Source: Acidimicrobiaceae bacterium (GTDB lineage: Bacteria; Actinomycetota; Acidimicrobiia; Acidimicrobiales; RAAP-2). Taken from it: 64,000 nucleotides of DNA. Shown piece after piece: positions 55,328 through 64,000 of this stretch. Where the stretch lies: positions 1-64,000 of the forward strand of contig PMFA01000021.1 in NCBI GenBank assembly GCA_003155915.1, written 5' to 3'. Numbering within the stretch: the stretch's first letter is position 1; the number at the start of each line of letters is the position of its first letter. Both the position numbers and the translations under genes were made by a program. The notes beneath the pieces were generated by a model. That model worked only from the letters and a program-made list of their open reading frames with translations, was not told where the DNA came from and made no database searches.

Positions 55328-57288
55328 CGCTCACCTGGCTCGGGCGCGTCGCGCTCTACGTCGCGTTCCTCGCCACTCTCGGCGGCGTTCTCCACCAAGT
55401 GATCTCGCTTCGACGGAATCGACCGTCGAGGTCGCTTCGCTGGGCGTGGCTGTCACTCGCCGGGATCGCGGGGGCCGTCGCGGTCATGCAGTTCGCACTC
55501 ATCACGCACAACTTCTCGCTGGCGTACGTGTCGGAGAACAACGCGACCTTCACGCCGCTGCTCTATTCGATCACCGGGATGTGGTCGGCCCTCGAGGGAT
55601 CGTTGCTGCTCTGGTCGCTGCTGCTCTGCGCCATCATCGTGCTCGTCCTGCACTACTACCGACGACGCTCCGATGACCACGTGGTGTCGTGGGCCGCCGT
55701 CGTGCTCTTCGGCGTGAGTGCGTTCTTCTTGGGCCTGATGTGCGGTCCGGCCGATCCGTTCATTCACAACGGGGCCAAGGTGCTCCAGGGCGCCGGTCCG
55801 AACGCCTTGTTGCAGGACAACCCGCTCGTCGCCATCCATCCGCCGCTGCTCTACATGGGCTTCGTCGGATTCACGGTGCCGTTCGCCTTCGCCATCGCGA
55901 TGCTCATCACCGGTCGCGTCGATGACCGTTGGCCCTTAGAGCAGCGCCGCTGGACGGTCCTCGCCTGGGGCGTCTTGTCGGTCGGCATCGTGTTGGGCGC
56001 GTGGTGGAGCTACCAGGTGCTCGGCTGGGGCGGCTTCTGGGGCTGGGACCCGGTCGAGAACGCCGCGCTGCTGCCGTGGCTCACCGCGACGGCCTACATC
56101 CACTCGGTCATCGTGCAGGACCGGCGCGGACTCTTTCGGGTGTGGAACCTGTCCCTGGCGATCGCCACGTTCTCGCTGACGGTGCTGGGCACGTTCTTCA
56201 CGCGCTCGGGCGTGTTGCAGAGCGTGCACGCGTTCTCCTCGAGCACCCTCGGACCGCTCTTGATCGGTTTCTTCTTCGTCACGGTCGCGCTCGGCGTGGG
56301 ACTGCTCGCGTGGCGCGGCGATCGCCTCCGCTCGGCCGTGGGCGTCGACCATCCGCTCTCCAAAGAGGGACTGTTCATCGCCAACAACGTGCTCTTCGTC
56401 GGCTTCGCCGTGGTCGTGTTGCTCGGCACCGTCTTTCCGCTGCTCTACGAGGCCGTCAACGGTGGTCAGGTGACGGTCGGCACGCCGTACTTCGCCACGG
56501 TCGCGGTGCCGATGAGCATCGTGCTGCTCGTACTGATGTCGCTCGCGCCACTGGTCGGTTGGCGCACCCTGGACGCGGCGGTGCTGTGGTCGCGACTTCG
56601 CTTCAGCGCCTGGGCGTCGCTCTTCGTCGTCGTCGCGTTGATCTTGGCCGGCGTGCGACGACCGATGGTGCTGCTGGCGTACTTCTTGGCGACGGCGGCC
56701 GCGGGAGCGGCGCTGCGAACACTGCGCGGCACCTTCATCGCGGCGAAGCGTCGTCATCAGCGTTGGTACGACGCGCTTCGCGGACCGAGCGCCGGGGGAA
56801 TGGTCGTGCACCTCGGCGTCGTCGTGATGGCGCTCGCGATCGTGACCTCGACGTCGTACACGACGCGCAACGAAGTGACGCTGGCGACCGGACAGAGCAC
56901 CGTGGTCTCCGGTCAGTACGTCACGTTCCACGGATTTCGCACGGTGAGGGACTCGCTCGAGACCGCGACGCAGCTACGCGTCGACGTGAACCACCACGCG
57001 TTGTTGCCGGCCATCACGACCTACGAGGGGCGCAGCGCACAACCGGTCGGTACCCCGGCGATCGACTCCAGCCTGGCGCGCGACGTCTACGTGACCTTCG
57101 ACGCCGTCGGTGGCAACGGCGCGGCCTCGGGCGCCCAGGTCGAAGGAAACCTGCCGGCCGGATCGGTCGTCCTTGGCGTCACCGTCGAGCCCCTGCTCGC
57201 GTGGCTGTGGATCGGCGGCCTGTTGCTCGGGGTCGGCTCGGCGCTGTCGTTCGTGCGTCGACGCCAGGGTGAGGAGGTGGACGCGTGA
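55324..57288 (+). CDS. ccmF: Cytochrome c haem lyase subunit CcmF
   Basis: This 654-residue membrane protein has about fifteen helices and the WWD motif GGFWGWDPVENAALLPWL near residue 236-253. It also has PLLYMGFVGFTVPFAFA and a periplasmic region close to the C-terminus (about 505-615). It holds haem for ligation to apocytochrome with CcmH. It is the largest gene of the operon and overlaps ccmE and ccmG by four bases each. Confidence 0.95.
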   Translation: MTLTWLGRVALYVAFLATLGGVLHQVISLRRNRPSRSLRWAWLSLAGIAGAVAVMQFALITHNFSLAYVSENNATFTPLLYSITGMWSALEGSLLLWSLLLCAIIVLVLHYYRRRSDDHVVSWAAVVLFGVSAFFLGLMCGPADPFIHNGAKVLQGAGPNALLQDNPLVAIHPPLLYMGFVGFTVPFAFAIAMLITGRVDDRWPLEQRRWTVLAWGVLSVGIVLGAWWSYQVLGWGGFWGWDPVENAALLPWLTATAYIHSVIVQDRRGLFRVWNLSLAIATFSLTVLGTFFTRSGVLQSVHAFSSSTLGPLLIGFFFVTVALGVGLLAWRGDRLRSAVGVDHPLSKEGLFIANNVLFVGFAVVVLLGTVFPLLYEAVNGGQVTVGTPYFATVAVPMSIVLLVLMSLAPLVGWRTLDAAVLWSRLRFSAWASLFVVVALILAGVRRPMVLLAYFLATAAAGAALRTLRGTFIAAKRRHQRWYDALRGPSAGGMVVHLGVVVMALAIVTSTSYTTRNEVTLATGQSTVVSGQYVTFHGFRTVRDSLETATQLRVDVNHHALLPAITTYEGRSAQPVGTPAIDSSLARDVYVTFDAVGGNGAASGAQVEGNLPAGSVVLGVTVEPLLAWLWIGGLLLGVGSALSFVRRRQGEEVDA

Positions 57289-57812
57289 AGCGATCGGTGA
57301 CGATCATCTCGCTGTCGGTGCTCGCCGTCGTGATCGCTTTCTCCGCGTTACTGGCGACGCGTCACCCGGTGGACGCCACCGACGCGCCGAGTCCGCTGCT
57401 CGGCAAACTCGCGCCCGCGCTGAAGGGACATGAACTGGGCGGCGGCACCTTCTCGCTGAAGAGCGAACGAGGCAAGATTGTCGTCGTCAACTTCTGGGCG
57501 TCGTGGTGCGGGCCCTGTATCCAAGAGGCCCCGGAGCTCTCGACGTACGCGTGGCGCGTTCGCAACCAGGGCGTCGTCGTGGTCGGTGTCGTCTTCGACG
57601 ACACGGTCTCGTCGGCGACGAATTTCGCGGCGCACTACGGCTCGCTCTATCCCTCGATCATCGACCCCGGTGGCACCGTCGCCAACAGTTACGGGGTCGT
57701 CTCACCACCGACCACGTTCGTGATCAATCGCCAGGGTCGCGTCGCGGTGACACTTCTCGGCGCGACGACCGCGAAACAACTGGCGGCCGTCGTGGCGAGA
57801 GTCTCATCGTGA
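57285..57812 (+). CDS. ccmG: TlpA-like thioredoxin CcmG
   Basis: This 175-residue exported thioredoxin has a membrane anchor (residues 5-24), then NFWASWCGPCIQEAPELSTY with the CxxC active site, and VVSPPTTFVINRQGRV with the cis-Pro. It reduces disulfides of apocytochrome or CcmH. The GTG start overlaps ccmF as GTGA. The position between ccmF and ccmH supports the CcmG call. Confidence 0.93.
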   Translation: MKRSVTIISLSVLAVVIAFSALLATRHPVDATDAPSPLLGKLAPALKGHELGGGTFSLKSERGKIVVVNFWASWCGPCIQEAPELSTYAWRVRNQGVVVVGVVFDDTVSSATNFAAHYGSLYPSIIDPGGTVANSYGVVSPPTTFVINRQGRVAVTLLGATTAKQLAAVVARVSS

Positions 57813-58192
57813 AGATCGTGAAGTCGTTTTGGTTGTGGGGCCTCGCGTTACTCTGCGTCCTCGCCGTGGCGCTGCTCGAGGCGCCGAGCACGGCCTCGGC
57901 GCAAGGTCGCATCGCCCACCTCGAGACGCTCGTGAAGTGTCCGGCGTGCGACGACCTGTCGGTCGCCCAGAGCAACGCCACGTCGTCGATCGCCGTGCGC
58001 CACGACATCGCTCGTCGGGTGAAGGAGGGCCAGTCCGACAACCAGATCCTGACCTCGCTCGAAGCGACCTACGGCTCGTCGATCTTGCTCAGTCCTTCCA
58101 CGTCCGGGCTCGGTCTGTTGCTCTGGCTCGTGCCGCTCGCGGTGTTGTTGGCGCTCGCTGTTGCCGGCGTGCGCCTGGCGCGACGGCGATGA
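57809..58192 (+). CDS. ccmH: Cytochrome c maturation protein CcmH (CycL type)
   Basis: This 127-residue protein has a signal/anchor (SFWLWGLALLCVLAVALL), then ETLVKCPACDDLSVAQSNA with the redox CxxC, and VRHDIARRVKEGQSDNQILTSLEATYGSSILL. A second helix is at the end. It is the short CcmH form. It overlaps ccmG as GTGA and the next gene as ATGA. Confidence 0.93.
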   Translation: MKIVKSFWLWGLALLCVLAVALLEAPSTASAQGRIAHLETLVKCPACDDLSVAQSNATSSIAVRHDIARRVKEGQSDNQILTSLEATYGSSILLSPSTSGLGLLLWLVPLAVLLALAVAGVRLARRR

Positions 58193-58920
58193 ACCGCGAC
58201 GCCGCGCAGCTGCGCGACGAGATCCGACTACGCGAGGCGTCACTGCGCGACGCCTCGCGCGAGCGCGACGAGGGCGAACTCACGGCCGAACAGTTCGACG
58301 CAATCGAACGACGCGAGGGCTTCGCGCTGGAAGTGGCGCGCAACGAACTCGGTGCTCTTATGGTGAGCGTCGACGTAACCCCAGCCCGGCGCAGAATACG
58401 GCGCGCGCGCTGGCTCGTGGTGGCGGTGACCTGTTTCGCGCTGGTGCTGATCTACACGCTCTTCTCGTCGACGTCACCGCGCCAGGCCGGGAACTCCGGC
58501 GACGGCGGTATCGATCTCACGCGTGCTCAGACGATCGACCGACTGCTCACGCAGGCCGAAGTCGACGTCGCCAACAAGCAAGATGCCACGGCGCTCAGCG
58601 CCTACGCGCAGGTCCTCACTCTTGATCCGAAGAACGTGACGGCCCTCACCCAGAGTGGTTGGCTCGATTTCACGGCGGGCAGTGCCGCGAGCACGGTCTC
58701 GGTGGTCGAAGCTGGCATCAAGGACTTGGAGAAGGCGATCACCATCGCGCCACGACAGTCGGCTCCCCGGCTCTACTTCGCGATCGTCGCTGACTCGACA
58801 CCGGGCAATCAGCACGTCGCCAAGACCGAGTTCGAAGAGTTCTTGAAGTTGAAGCCCTCAGTGGGTCAATTGGCGATCGCTCGACCCTTCCTGAAGAAGT
58901 TAGGGATCAAGATTCCCTAG
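58189..58920 (+). CDS. ccmI: CcmI-like protein with tetratricopeptide repeats
   Basis: This 243-residue protein has a charged cytoplasmic N-terminus (RDEIRLREASLRDASRERDEGELTAEQFDAIERR), one helix (WLVVAVTCFALVLIYTLFS) and a periplasmic part with TPR-like helices (ATALSAYAQVLTLDPKNVTAL and FEEFLKLKPSVGQL). CcmI delivers apocytochrome to CcmH. It is the last gene of the operon. The similarity is in layout more than in motifs. Confidence 0.8.
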   Translation: MNRDAAQLRDEIRLREASLRDASRERDEGELTAEQFDAIERREGFALEVARNELGALMVSVDVTPARRRIRRARWLVVAVTCFALVLIYTLFSSTSPRQAGNSGDGGIDLTRAQTIDRLLTQAEVDVANKQDATALSAYAQVLTLDPKNVTALTQSGWLDFTAGSAASTVSVVEAGIKDLEKAITIAPRQSAPRLYFAIVADSTPGNQHVAKTEFEEFLKLKPSVGQLAIARPFLKKLGIKIP

Positions 58921-59129
58921 TGTGCTCGAGGATCCGGTTCCGGCGTGTTGTTGGCACACCGCAATCATGGGGGATTGCCGAGTGGGGCGCGGTCCCGGTG
59001 CTCTCGCAAGGTGACGCCGCGCGGTCCTCGACGGAACCTCGAGGCGGCACTCGTCCACAATTGACCAACGTTGTTCGTTGTGCGAACATTCACTGCTTGA
59101 CTCAAGTGGCGTCGGAGGGGTGGGGACTA

Positions 59130-59897
59130 GTGGAAGAAAGCAATCGGATGTTCGTGCAGTCGTTCGAACGCGGACTCGAGGTCATCCGTTCGTTCAACGA
59201 AGAGTGTCCTCGCCAATCGCTCAGCGAAGTCGCCCGACGAACCGGCTACAGCCGCGCCTCGTGCCGTCGTCTGCTCTTCACCCTGGAGACCCTCGGCTAC
59301 GTGGGCGTCGATGGTCGCGAGTTCTTCCTGCAGCCCCGAATACTCGATATCGGGTACTCGTTCCTCACGTCACTGCCGTTTCGCGACATCGTCGAGCCCT
59401 TCGTCCAGGACTTGAGTGACAAGGTTCGCGAGTCGGTCTCGGTCTCGGTGCTCGACGGATCGGACATCGTGTTCGTCAGTCGCGTCGCGGCGTCACGCAT
59501 CATGACGCTCTCGCTCTCGGTCGGGAGTCGCCTGCCCGCGTACTGCACGTCGACGGGGCGGGTGCTGTTGGCGGCGATGCCCGTCGCCGAGCAGCGACGA
59601 CAACTGGGGAGTCGACCACTGGTCGCGCTCACTAAGTTCACGCTCCATCGCGAAAGCGATATTTTGACCGAATTGGAGAAGGTCGCCAAGCGAGGCTGGG
59701 CGCTCAATGATCAGGAACTCGAGATCGGTCTGCGCGCGGTCGCCGCACCGATTCGCGATTCGACGGGCCGCACGGTGGCCGCGATCAACATCTCCACGCC
59801 CGTCGGACGAAAGAATCTGAAGGAGTTGCGTGAGGAATTGGTGCCGCAACTCCTCGCGACGACCCAGCGAGTGAATTCGATCCTCGCCAAGCGCTAG
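59130..59897 (+). CDS. IclR-family transcriptional regulator
   Basis: This 255-residue regulator has a helix-turn-helix (RQSLSEVARRTGYSRASCRRLLFTLETLGYV) and the IclR effector domain (SVSVLDGSDIVFVSRVAASRIMTLSLSVGSRLPAYCTSTGRVLLA and INDQELEIGLRAVAAPIRD). The class resembles PcaR/PcaU regulators of aromatic catabolism. I chose the GTG at 59130 for the GGAGGGG upstream; the open frame reaches back to 58920. The effector is unknown. Confidence 0.93.
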   Translation: MEESNRMFVQSFERGLEVIRSFNEECPRQSLSEVARRTGYSRASCRRLLFTLETLGYVGVDGREFFLQPRILDIGYSFLTSLPFRDIVEPFVQDLSDKVRESVSVSVLDGSDIVFVSRVAASRIMTLSLSVGSRLPAYCTSTGRVLLAAMPVAEQRRQLGSRPLVALTKFTLHRESDILTELEKVAKRGWALNDQELEIGLRAVAAPIRDSTGRTVAAINISTPVGRKNLKELREELVPQLLATTQRVNSILAKR

Positions 59898-59967
59898 GTC
59901 GAAATTTGGTGACGTCGATTCATCGCTACGATTCTCAAAGCACGATTCGGGCGCGAACAGGAGAGCC

Positions 59968-60618
59968 GTGGACGAACACTCGATGGATCATCCGTTCGTG
60001 GAGAACGACGAATCGATGGACGACGAGTCCGAAGAACGACAGAAAAGACGTCGATGGCCGGTGGTGGTGGTCTCGGTCGTCATCGTCATCGTCGCGATCG
60101 GCGTCGCGCTCTACGTCGCGGCGAGCCACTATCAACCGCTATCGCAGACCCTCTCCGGCGGATACGGTTCCCAAGTCCTGACGTCCAACGGAACACTCGC
60201 GACGAATCGCATCACGAGCGCGAGCAACGTCGTGTGGACCGAACCGAGCGGGTCATTCCGGGTCGAGGTGATCGTCACGCTCAATAACGTTCAGCGCTTC
60301 CCGGTCACGATCGACAAAGTCTCGGCGCCAGCGAACCCTTCGGGTACTTCCAACGTGCGCGCGTACTTCGATTCGACGCCGAAGCTGACGGGCGCCTACG
60401 GCTACAAAGGCGGACCCGCCTTCACGCCGACCACCCTCGCGAGCGAGGGTCAGCTCCAGCTCGTCGTCCACTGGACTCAAGAGTGCGTGCCAACGTCGGC
60501 GGCGAGTGGCGCGACGACCTACACGAATCTGCCCGTCGAGTACACGTTCATGAGTTTTCACCACACGGTGACGGTGCCCATCGACACATTGACCATTTCG
60601 CCGCGAGCAACCTGTTAG
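59968..60618 (+). CDS. Hypothetical membrane-anchored protein
   Basis: This 216-residue protein has an acidic, His-containing N-terminus, one helix (VVVVSVVIVIVAIGVALYVAA, residues 32-52) and an outside domain of beta-rich sequence. The latter has SFRVEVIVTLNNVQRFPVTIDKVSAP, as in many actinobacterial proteins with unknown function. Two Cys may pair. It is a single gene. Confidence 0.7.
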   Translation: MDEHSMDHPFVENDESMDDESEERQKRRRWPVVVVSVVIVIVAIGVALYVAASHYQPLSQTLSGGYGSQVLTSNGTLATNRITSASNVVWTEPSGSFRVEVIVTLNNVQRFPVTIDKVSAPANPSGTSNVRAYFDSTPKLTGAYGYKGGPAFTPTTLASEGQLQLVVHWTQECVPTSAASGATTYTNLPVEYTFMSFHHTVTVPIDTLTISPRATC

Positions 60619-60651
60619 TTCAACGCGGTTCGACGACCACCGGGATTAGCG

Positions 60652-61365
60652 TTAGGCCGTCACTCGACAGGCGTCGTCGCCGCGAGCGCGTGACGTGAGT
60701 GTCACGTTGCGACGTTCGGCCCCGAGACCGTCGAGCATGCCCGCGATGAGTCCGCGGTCGACGGCGCACAGCACCGGGTGGTGTTGGGCCGCTGCACCGA
60801 AGGGGCAGTTATCAGAAACGACGGACTGTTCGAGGTCGTGCTCTTCGGCGCGTGCAGCGAATCCGTGGGCCGTCAAGATCCCGGCGATGGACTCCATCGC
60901 GGCTTTGAGACTCGGGCTCGAATCACCCGATCCCACGGCCCCAGCCAGGGTTCGTCCGTATTCCACGCCGACGTCGTGGGACATCGACTCGGCCGCCTCG
61001 GGCCCGAGGCGCTCGAGGGCCATCTCCAGAAGGGCCACCAGCAGAGCGTCACGGCGCACGGATCCGTCCATGGCGAGACCGGCGTCAACGACGCGATAGC
61101 CCTTGGCCGGGCGCCCCACCGTGGTCTTGTGGACGTTGTCGAAGGTGACGTAGCCCGACTCGGTCAGTCGCTCGAGGTGATGACGGACCACGTTGGCGTG
61201 CACGTGGCAGTGCCGCGAGAGCTCGGTCGCGGTCGCACCCGGGTTCTCACGCAGGTAGAGATAGATCTTGCGGCGCGTATTGTCGCCGAAAGAGTGCGCC
61301 AAACTCGTGACGTTGGCCGTAAAGAGGGCCGGATCGAGATCGTTCTCGTTGATCGAAGTTGACAC
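60652..61365 (-). CDS. SufR-like Fe-S responsive transcriptional regulator
   Basis: This 237-residue regulator starts with a winged helix-turn-helix (RKIYLYLRENPGATATELSRHCHVHANVVRHHLERLTESGYV). The C-terminal domain has NCPFGAAAQHHPVLCAVDRGLIAGML and, near the end, RGDDACRV. The three Cys, with a conserved Asp and His near them, match the SufR family, whose cluster controls iron-sulfur assembly genes. It diverges from the mrp gene, the likely target. Confidence 0.85.
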   Translation of the reverse strand: MSTSINENDLDPALFTANVTSLAHSFGDNTRRKIYLYLRENPGATATELSRHCHVHANVVRHHLERLTESGYVTFDNVHKTTVGRPAKGYRVVDAGLAMDGSVRRDALLVALLEMALERLGPEAAESMSHDVGVEYGRTLAGAVGSGDSSPSLKAAMESIAGILTAHGFAARAEEHDLEQSVVSDNCPFGAAAQHHPVLCAVDRGLIAGMLDGLGAERRNVTLTSRARGDDACRVTA

Positions 61366-61433
61366 ATAGAAAGTCTAGGACCGCCTTGGTCTTTCGCGCC
61401 GGTAACCTCGGAAGGCCCTCTCAAAGGAATCCA

Positions 61434-62546
61434 GTGACACCGACCAGCCCACACGAAACTGAACTCAGCGCGATCGTTGAGCCGCAACTGGTTCGCACGT
61501 TGGGTGAATTGGGCTTTCTCGGCGACGTCGTTGAGAACGACGGCTCGATCCGGGTCGAACTCGTACTTCCCGTAAGTGCTTGGCCCAATTTGGCCCTACT
61601 CGAGACGTCCATCCACGAGATCGTCCCGGACGCCACCGTTGTGGTTCGTCCCATGGACGAAGAGGAGCTCCTCGGGCTTCGCAATTTCCTTCGCGGCGCG
61701 ATGGCCGGTGACCCGGGCCCGGGTGAACACGCGCACGGCGACGCTGCGCCCAAGTTCCTCGACAAGCTCTCCAAGACCCGAATTCTCGGTATCTCCTCCG
61801 GAAAGGGGGGTGTGGGCAAGTCCTCGGTGACGGTCAATCTCGCGATCGCCCTGGCCCAGAGTGGGCTCGACGTCGGCGTGCTCGACGCTGACGTCTACGG
61901 ATTCTCCTTGCCCAAGATGCTCGGCGCGGTAAACGATCCGATCGTGCTCGGCGATACGGTTATCCCGACCTTGGCGCACGGCGTGCGTTGCGTCTCGATG
62001 GGCTACTTCGTGCCGGACGAACAACCGGTCATCTGGCGCGGTCCGATGTTGCACAAGGCGATCCAACAGTTGGTCTCCGAGGCGTGGTGGGACGAGCCGG
62101 ACTTCTTGTTGATCGATATGCCTCCCGGCACCGGTGACGTCGCGCTGACGCTCTCAGAAGTGCTGCCGCGCATCGAGATGTACGTCGTGACGACGCCACA
62201 GGCGGCCGCGCAGCGCGTCGCGCAGCGTTCGGCGTACGCGGCACGAAAACTGAAGCTCAGCGTGCGCGGCGTCATCGAGAACATGAGTTGGTTCACCGGC
62301 GACGACGAGAAGCGCTACGAGATCTTCGGCGCCGGTGGTGGCGCGCGGCTCGCGCAAGAACTCGGCATCGCGCTCTTGGGACAGATTCCCCTCGACACCA
62401 AACTGCGCGAAGGCGGCGACGTGGGCGAGCCGATCGTCGTTTACGATCCCGAGAGCGATGTGTCGCTGGCGTTCAAGGCGCTGGCGGCCACGATCGTGAG
62501 TCAAGGTCCGGCGCGCGTCTACCGACAAGAACTGAAGCTTTCGTAG
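61434..62546 (+). CDS. mrp: Mrp/NBP35-family iron-sulfur carrier ATPase
   Basis: This 370-residue protein has an N-terminal FeS-assembly-like domain (DUF59; residues 10-95) and a P-loop ATPase (GISSGKGGVGKSSVTVNLAIALA near 120-141; DADVYGFSLP; LLIDMPPGTGDVALTLSE). The usual C-terminal CxxC that binds the cluster is absent; its place reads ENMSWFTGDDEKRYEIFG. It may still be a carrier, as some actinobacterial members look similar. The GTG at 61434 follows AAAGGAATCCA. It stands opposite the SufR-like gene. Confidence 0.9.
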   Translation: MTPTSPHETELSAIVEPQLVRTLGELGFLGDVVENDGSIRVELVLPVSAWPNLALLETSIHEIVPDATVVVRPMDEEELLGLRNFLRGAMAGDPGPGEHAHGDAAPKFLDKLSKTRILGISSGKGGVGKSSVTVNLAIALAQSGLDVGVLDADVYGFSLPKMLGAVNDPIVLGDTVIPTLAHGVRCVSMGYFVPDEQPVIWRGPMLHKAIQQLVSEAWWDEPDFLLIDMPPGTGDVALTLSEVLPRIEMYVVTTPQAAAQRVAQRSAYAARKLKLSVRGVIENMSWFTGDDEKRYEIFGAGGGARLAQELGIALLGQIPLDTKLREGGDVGEPIVVYDPESDVSLAFKALAATIVSQGPARVYRQELKLS

Positions 62547-62622
62547 TTCGAAACAGTTCGTTGGCCCGAGATTGCTGCCGATGCACTCGTCGATCGATGG
62601 TGGTCGTGTCGGTCAATCAATG

Positions 62623-62635
62623 TGAGAATTTCTCA
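62623..62635. promoter_or_regulatory. Palindrome between mrp and the permease gene
   Basis: TGAGAATTTCTCA is a 13-base palindrome in the 219-base gap before the permease. GTTCGTC (62639-62645) and GACGAAC (62673-62679) form another inverted repeat nearby. Either could be an operator. Nothing else in the gap is recognised. Confidence 0.3.
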
Positions 62636-62765
62636 AACGTTCGTCTCAATCGAACAGAAATCCTCCGTTCCGGACGAACCGAGAAAACGTCTAGACAATT
62701 TAGGTTTCATCTGATAATTTGCCGCTCACTGGGCAAACGCGCCCGGGCCATCGGGGGGATAGACA

Positions 62766-64000
62766 TGGATGAGACCGACACCGCGGACGTAGGTTCGGGT
62801 CAGAGCGACCAGAAGGACCTCGCCGCATTCGGCTACAAACAGGAACTGCACCGAACGCTGGGATTCTTCAGCTCATTCGCCGCAGCGTTCAGCTACATCT
62901 CACCGTCGACGGGAATCTTCACCCTCTTCGCGCTGGGACTCACGACCATCGGTGGCGTCTTCATCTGGAGTTGGCCGATCGTCGCCGCGGGCCAGATGTT
63001 GGTGGCCCTCAACTTCGCCGAGGTCTCGAGCCACTTCCCGGTGGCCGGTTCGGTCTTCCAATGGACCAAGTACTTGGCCGGGCGACCGTACGCGTGGTTC
63101 ACGGGTTGGATTTACCTCTTCGCCGGCGTCCTCACGGTGACGGCCGTCGTCGTGACGTTGCCGCTCACCATCTTGCCGATGTTGAACCTGATGGGTTGGA
63201 ACCTGGACGCTGCGGCGCTCCACGACCAAATCTGGGTTGCCGCCATCACGCTCGTCGTCATCACCGTGTTGAACATCTACAGCGTGAAGGTCGTCTCGGT
63301 GGTGAACAATACCGGCGTCTTTTTCGAGATTGTCGGCCTCGTGGTCTTCGCCGTCGTGATGCTGATCGTGCACCGTCACCAGCCGATCTCTGTTGTCACG
63401 AACACCGGAGGACTGCACCTCGGTTTCGGTTCGTTCTTTCTCGCGATGTTCATGAGCCTCTTCGTGATCTACGGGATGGATACCGCGTCCACGCTCGCCG
63501 AAGAGACCAAGGACCCGCGCCGCGCCGCGCCCAAGGCCGTCCTCTCGTCGGTCGGCGGGGCGTTCATCATCGGTGGCATCTTCCTCATCGCGATCTTGAT
63601 GGCGATTCCGAACCTCAAGACCGCCATCGCCAATGGCTGGGGACCGGCGCAGATCATCGAGGCCAACTTCTCTAAGCCCTACGCGATCATCTATCTCGCG
63701 GTGGTGTCGGCCGCCATCTTGGTGTGCTGTCTCAGCATCATGACCGCGACCATCCGACTGTGCTTCGGGATGTCGCGCGACAATCGCCTACCGAGATCTG
63801 CTGCCTTGTCACGGGTGCACCCCAAGTTGCACACCCCGATTCTTTCTTGCATCGTGGTCGCCATCCTGGCCGCGATTCCACTGTTGAAGTACACGGGTGC
63901 CGGCATCGTGGCGATCGCGGCGACGGCGATGATCTACCTCAGCTACTTCCTCGGGAACCTGGCGGTGTTCGGGGCTCGTCTCAAGGGATGGCCGAGGGAG
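62766..64000 (+). CDS. APC-superfamily amino acid permease, 3' partial
   Basis: The frame stays open to the right edge, so only about 411 residues are visible. An N-terminal acidic part precedes LHRTLGFFSSFAAAFSYISPSTGIFTLF, and helices follow in APC order (WSWPIVAAGQMLVALNFAEVSSHFPVAGSVFQWTKYLAG; FVIYGMDTASTLAEETKDPRRAAPKAV). The E-E-x-K-x-P-R loop is typical of these permeases. Ten helices are visible. Transport of an amino acid or amine is inferred; the substrate is unknown. The ATG at 62766 has no strong ribosome-binding site but starts a family-like protein. Confidence 0.9.

Overview
The window is chromosomal DNA from a high-GC actinobacterium, most likely class Acidimicrobiia. I infer this from the cytochrome oxidase gene set (ctaC, ctaD and a small actinobacterial subunit IV), F420-type luciferase-like and SCO6745-type proteins, frequent GTG starts, the three-subunit transhydrogenase, and a complete system I (Ccm) cytochrome c maturation operon. 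The OmpA-tailed secreted repeat protein also resembles proteins I associate with Acidimicrobiales. No rRNA, transposase, integrase or CRISPR array is visible.

Left part (1-5390): a spherulin-4-like secreted protein cut by the left edge, a frameshifted secreted repeat/OmpA protein, a LuxR regulator, and a secreted DUF642-type protein lying between two copies of the luxR 3' end. 5391-23400 is mostly ordinary core metabolism: cytochrome c oxidase (ctaC-ctaD-ctaF), tatA, azlCD, a crotonase, a GH1-like pseudoenzyme, dedA, a DoxX-Rieske fusion with a two-component pair, ogt, pntAA-pntAB-pntB, an aldo/keto reductase, a ferredoxin, gltX, ydcF and the tRNA-Gln/tRNA-Glu pair.

Middle part (23400-42400): a secreted CAP-like protein, an amidase, two rhodanese proteins (one fused to a metallo-beta-lactamase), a 1482-residue IPT/TIG-like surface protein with a strong terminator, an S51-like protein with a CysS tail, an F420-type oxidoreductase, an esterase-DUF3293 fusion, valS, cysS and cspA.

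The most unusual stretch is 43531-46479. The last 25 codons of an acyl-CoA dehydrogenase gene recur twice downstream in the same orientation, with identical protein sequence but many synonymous changes. A shorter third remnant follows. Between the copies sit accessory genes: a MarR regulator with two palindromic operators and a divergent small membrane protein, an AbrB/PIN-like toxin-antitoxin pair, and an SRPBCC protein. Together with the duplicated luxR 3' end at 4046-5207, this suggests repeated insertion of cargo at the 3' ends of host genes by an unidentified mechanism.

Right part (46547-64000): a NarL-type two-component system overlapping a small phosphatase, a TetR regulator, a glycosyltransferase, a GDP-mannose dehydratase-like gene leading into ccmABCDEFGHI (each gene overlapping the next), an IclR regulator, a SufR-like Fe-S regulator divergent from an Mrp ATPase, and an APC-family permease cut by the right edge. 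The Ccm operon would supply c-type cytochromes to the respiratory chain represented by the ctaCDF genes and the Rieske fusion.
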